A stretch of DNA of 64,000 bases from Ciona intestinalis (Eukaryota; Chordata; Ascidiacea; Phlebobranchia; Cionidae). Positions 61,717 to 64,000 of this stretch are shown here, one piece after another (the first letter of the stretch is position 1; every line of letters begins with the position of its first letter). A program made the position numbers and the translations under genes. The notes beneath the pieces were generated by a model, which made no database searches, had not been told where the DNA came from, and saw only the letters and a list, made by a program, of their open reading frames with translations. The stretch covers positions 113,408-177,407 of the forward strand of contig NW_004190444.2 in NCBI RefSeq assembly GCF_000224145.3, given 5' to 3'.

Positions 61717-63433
61717 GGATAAAAGACCTAGGTGTTGAAAGTTGTTGGTAAATTTTAACTGTATAAGTATAGTGGGGGAAGATGGAAACCTTTTCATTCT
61801 ATTTCTTCCCCTAACTATATACAAATATAATTAAAATTTCAGCAAAATTAGTTCGTTTTGTTTGATCAAAATTCAAAAAATATTTTCATTTCTTTACAAC
61901 TTTTTGTTTTATCTTATGTGAACTTTGTTAGTTTTGTTTGAAATTAAACTTTATTACAACAATTGTGGCGACGGATGTATTTAAAGCAACTTAATAATTA
62001 ACAATAAGTAACTTAATACTAAGCATTACTAAAACATTAGGTAGATTCTAAATCATATTTAGCAATAAATATCTCTCTTACATCCCATTATAAATCAAGA
62101 CATTTTTCCAGCGAGAATAATTTGTCTTCAACAACTAATTCTCAATTTCACCTTTGAATAAAATAACGCAATTAACGAAAAATAAAATATATTCACAACA
62201 TTTTGTTCTAGTAAAGAATAAATCCCTCGTATCCCAACGCAAAACCTTTGACCAGCCTTTAAGAAACTACTGAACATAATTCAACAGACTCAAGATTAAA
62301 ACCTGACATTTATAAGCATTACCAAACTACGTACACCCCAAAAATGCAACTATTTTTCTAATTTACAACCAAATTTTATCCAAAACATAATTCCCCAAAA
62401 TCCGCTAAAATTTCGACCTGTTACTTCATAATGGTATTTGTGACTGAATGGAGCCATTATGACATCACACATGCCTAACAACGGCACTTGATGATGTTAT
62501 TCCAGTAATTTCCTTCCAAAGTCAGTGTTATCTCAACAAAGATAATACAACACCCAAAACATCCGGGTCTACGTAAACAGCAGGACCCGATTTAGCGATA
62601 AATTGGTAAATTTAACGTCTTACTACCAAATGGGACGAAATCGCATGCGTAATGTAAAGCTAACATTGGTGTTTTTATGGTTGTTGTATTACAGGAACCG
62701 ATTTAGCATTAAACACGCAAAGTTTGGTTTGTATATTACTGTAGAGTAAGATGGATATCGTTAGCGCATAATATCCCATATTTCCTTAACGTGTTTTAAC
62801 AATTAACAACGCTCTTTTAGAGTGGTCTACTATACCAACAACTGCTAAACAGGAACAACAAAATATGGTTATCCACCATACGGGAATTTCCCTTTTATTG
62901 TTTATAACAAAACAAAACTTTTTTGTATTCAATTGTATTCGCAGTGCGATGACGTCATTCTGTGACGTAATATACAGTGTAATATGCAGTACTACGCAAT
63001 ACAAGTAAAACAGTGAATATATTCCACTGTGGGGTAAGATGGGACGTGCTTATATTTTCTGTTCTCATTGTTAATTTATGAAAACGCGTTCAGGGTGTAG
63101 GAGACGGTATCCCATTTTACCCCACAGTAATACACAATGCACCTTTGCTACTACGCTGTTGGCATCATCAGTGCTTGTAAATAAAACAAAAAAAAAACAA
63201 AATTGGTGAAATTATAACTGTGATAAAATCGGCGAAATTGGCCTGACCTAATGCTCATGAAGTTGGTCGATTCTCGTAACGAAACAACATTACTGCTATG
63301 GAATATGTAACGAGATCATACGCGTAACAAACGAAAATCAAATCTAACAAACAATTTACCACAAGAGATATTCCGCCTAAATGACGTCATCAGTCTCTTA
63401 TCCAATACAATCTACACCAAACAGATAACACGC
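61717..63433. other. non-coding stretch with MITE-like elements
   Basis: No exon is visible. It holds ends of the GTGGGGTAAGATGG family near 61770, 62745 and 63029, and AT-rich unique sequence between. Confidence 0.5.
63029..63123. mobile_element. MITE-like element with perfect-looking inverted ends
   Basis: The left end 'ctgtggggtaagatggga' and right end 'tcccattttaccccacag' are inverted copies with one or two mismatches, enclosing ~60 bp. This is the clearest complete copy of a family whose ends recur throughout (1568, 4485, 27240, 30209, 31425, 33345, 61770, 62745). Many copies adjoin TA-rich sequence, fitting TA-targeting elements. Confidence 0.7.
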
Positions 63434-63966
63434 TGTATAGAAAATCCTAAATATCCAATTCGATCACGAAGTCATCTTCTGTTTCAAGACACCTGAACTG
63501 GAAAATCGAAATATTTTCCCTAATGTGCTGCTCGAACGAACTCGCCGATGCTAATGACGTCAGAAACTATGACGTTATGGTCGGTGACGTCACTTCCCCC
63601 TCAAGATCTTGAAGTTTTTCATTTCGCGTCGATTTTCGATGACAGCAGCAACAATATATGACGTAGAAGATGAATGACGTCACAAAAAAAACAGGAAAAC
63701 TACAACAATCAAGATAAACAAAGTGACCAAGGGGATAATGACGTCACAAGGATAATGACGTCACAAGAATAATGACGGCACAACCCCTTGTATGACATTG
63801 TAACAGGTTTACAATTTATTTTTGCGCCAAATACAAAACTTGTAAGAATATTAAACATAGATGACGTCATTATATTAAACATAGATGACGTCATTAATAC
63901 TCATTCTGAAAAATAAAAACAGGATTAAAATACCTTCATAGTTTATGTGGCTGGCGTTGGTGGAAA
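63434..63966 (-). CDS. possible C-terminal end of a membrane protein, unidentified
   Basis: Minus-strand fragments: a possible short exon near 63966-63932 (WLSTNASHINYE, with an N-glycosylation site), a hydrophobic stretch near 63740-63660 followed by CCCCHRKSTRNEKLQDLEGE up to a GTGACG donor near 63593, and a last exon 63498-63434 reading FRCLETEDDFVIELDI then stop. Together they look like the end of a single-pass protein with a Cys-rich juxtamembrane motif and a short acidic tail. The join is inferred from phase only; the acceptor of the hydrophobic exon is unclear and the rest lies past the right edge. Confidence 0.25.
63540..63900. promoter_or_regulatory. cluster of TGACGTCA (CRE/ATF) palindromes
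   Basis: At least seven full or near-full TGACGTCA words lie in ~360 bp, two of them in a short direct repeat ('aatgacgtcacaaggat') and two in another ('aaacatagatgacgtcatta'). CRE-like words are common across the window, so function here is uncertain. Confidence 0.35.
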
Positions 63967-64000
63967 GCCACTACGGCACGACAAGCCCCCAGCCAATGGT

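Noticed and set aside
1..64000. Stand-alone tRNA or rRNA genes
   Set aside because: Only tRNA-like SINE heads were seen; none folds by eye into a complete cloverleaf with an acceptor stem.

Overview
The window reads as nuclear DNA of an invertebrate chordate, most likely a tunicate of the Ciona type. It is AT-rich. Its conserved animal genes have many short exons with small introns (mostly 100 bp to 2 kb). Intergenic gaps are short, and the same short repeat families recur throughout. The species is inferred from gene content and style, not proven. There are two runs of N: 17566-17615 and 25809-26415.

Layout. 232-342 (-) is a possible unidentified 5' exon. 2663-7371 (-) is CDC123, followed on the same strand by IBA57 (7784-8773). 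9997-13499 (+) is pantothenate kinase, complete in six exons. 15404-22183 (-) is an SLCO/OATP transporter, with two of its exons present twice around an assembly gap. 23436-27557 (-) is the Pol III factor BRF2, with its middle lost in the large gap. 27917-29536 (-) is PIGS. 30837-44946 (+) is a 22-exon gene for a type I membrane protein (signal peptide, CUB, three EGF, Pro/Thr stalk, TM, ~490-residue tail) that I cannot match to a named family. 46427-48686 (-) resembles a BK-channel beta subunit. 50621-54195 (-) is DCUN1D3 and 54610-55104 (-) is PPIL3. 56085-60574 (+) is SENP8, with DCAKD (56797-57767) nested in its first intron. 61262-61716 (-) is a small predicted lipid-anchored protein. 63434-63966 (-) may be the tail of a membrane protein that continues past the right end.

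The genes are mostly unrelated housekeeping functions. Three loose themes: DCUN1D3 (NEDD8 ligation) and SENP8 (NEDD8 removal) lie 2 kb apart; PANK and DCAKD are the first and last steps of CoA synthesis; PIGS and the CUB/EGF protein are divergent neighbours across a 1.3 kb gap.

The most unusual structure is in the introns. In at least seven introns of five genes a tandem repeat starts at or just after the 5' splice site, and in several the repeat unit contains the splice-donor sequence. In SLCO and in the CUB/EGF gene the repeat is a multiple of three and stays open, so use of a downstream donor copy would add short peptide repeats to the protein. Separately, a 98-bp repeat family forms arrays inside introns of CDC123, the CUB/EGF gene and SENP8. 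All exon limits below come from reading splice sites and phases by eye against remembered family sequences; no alignment was run.
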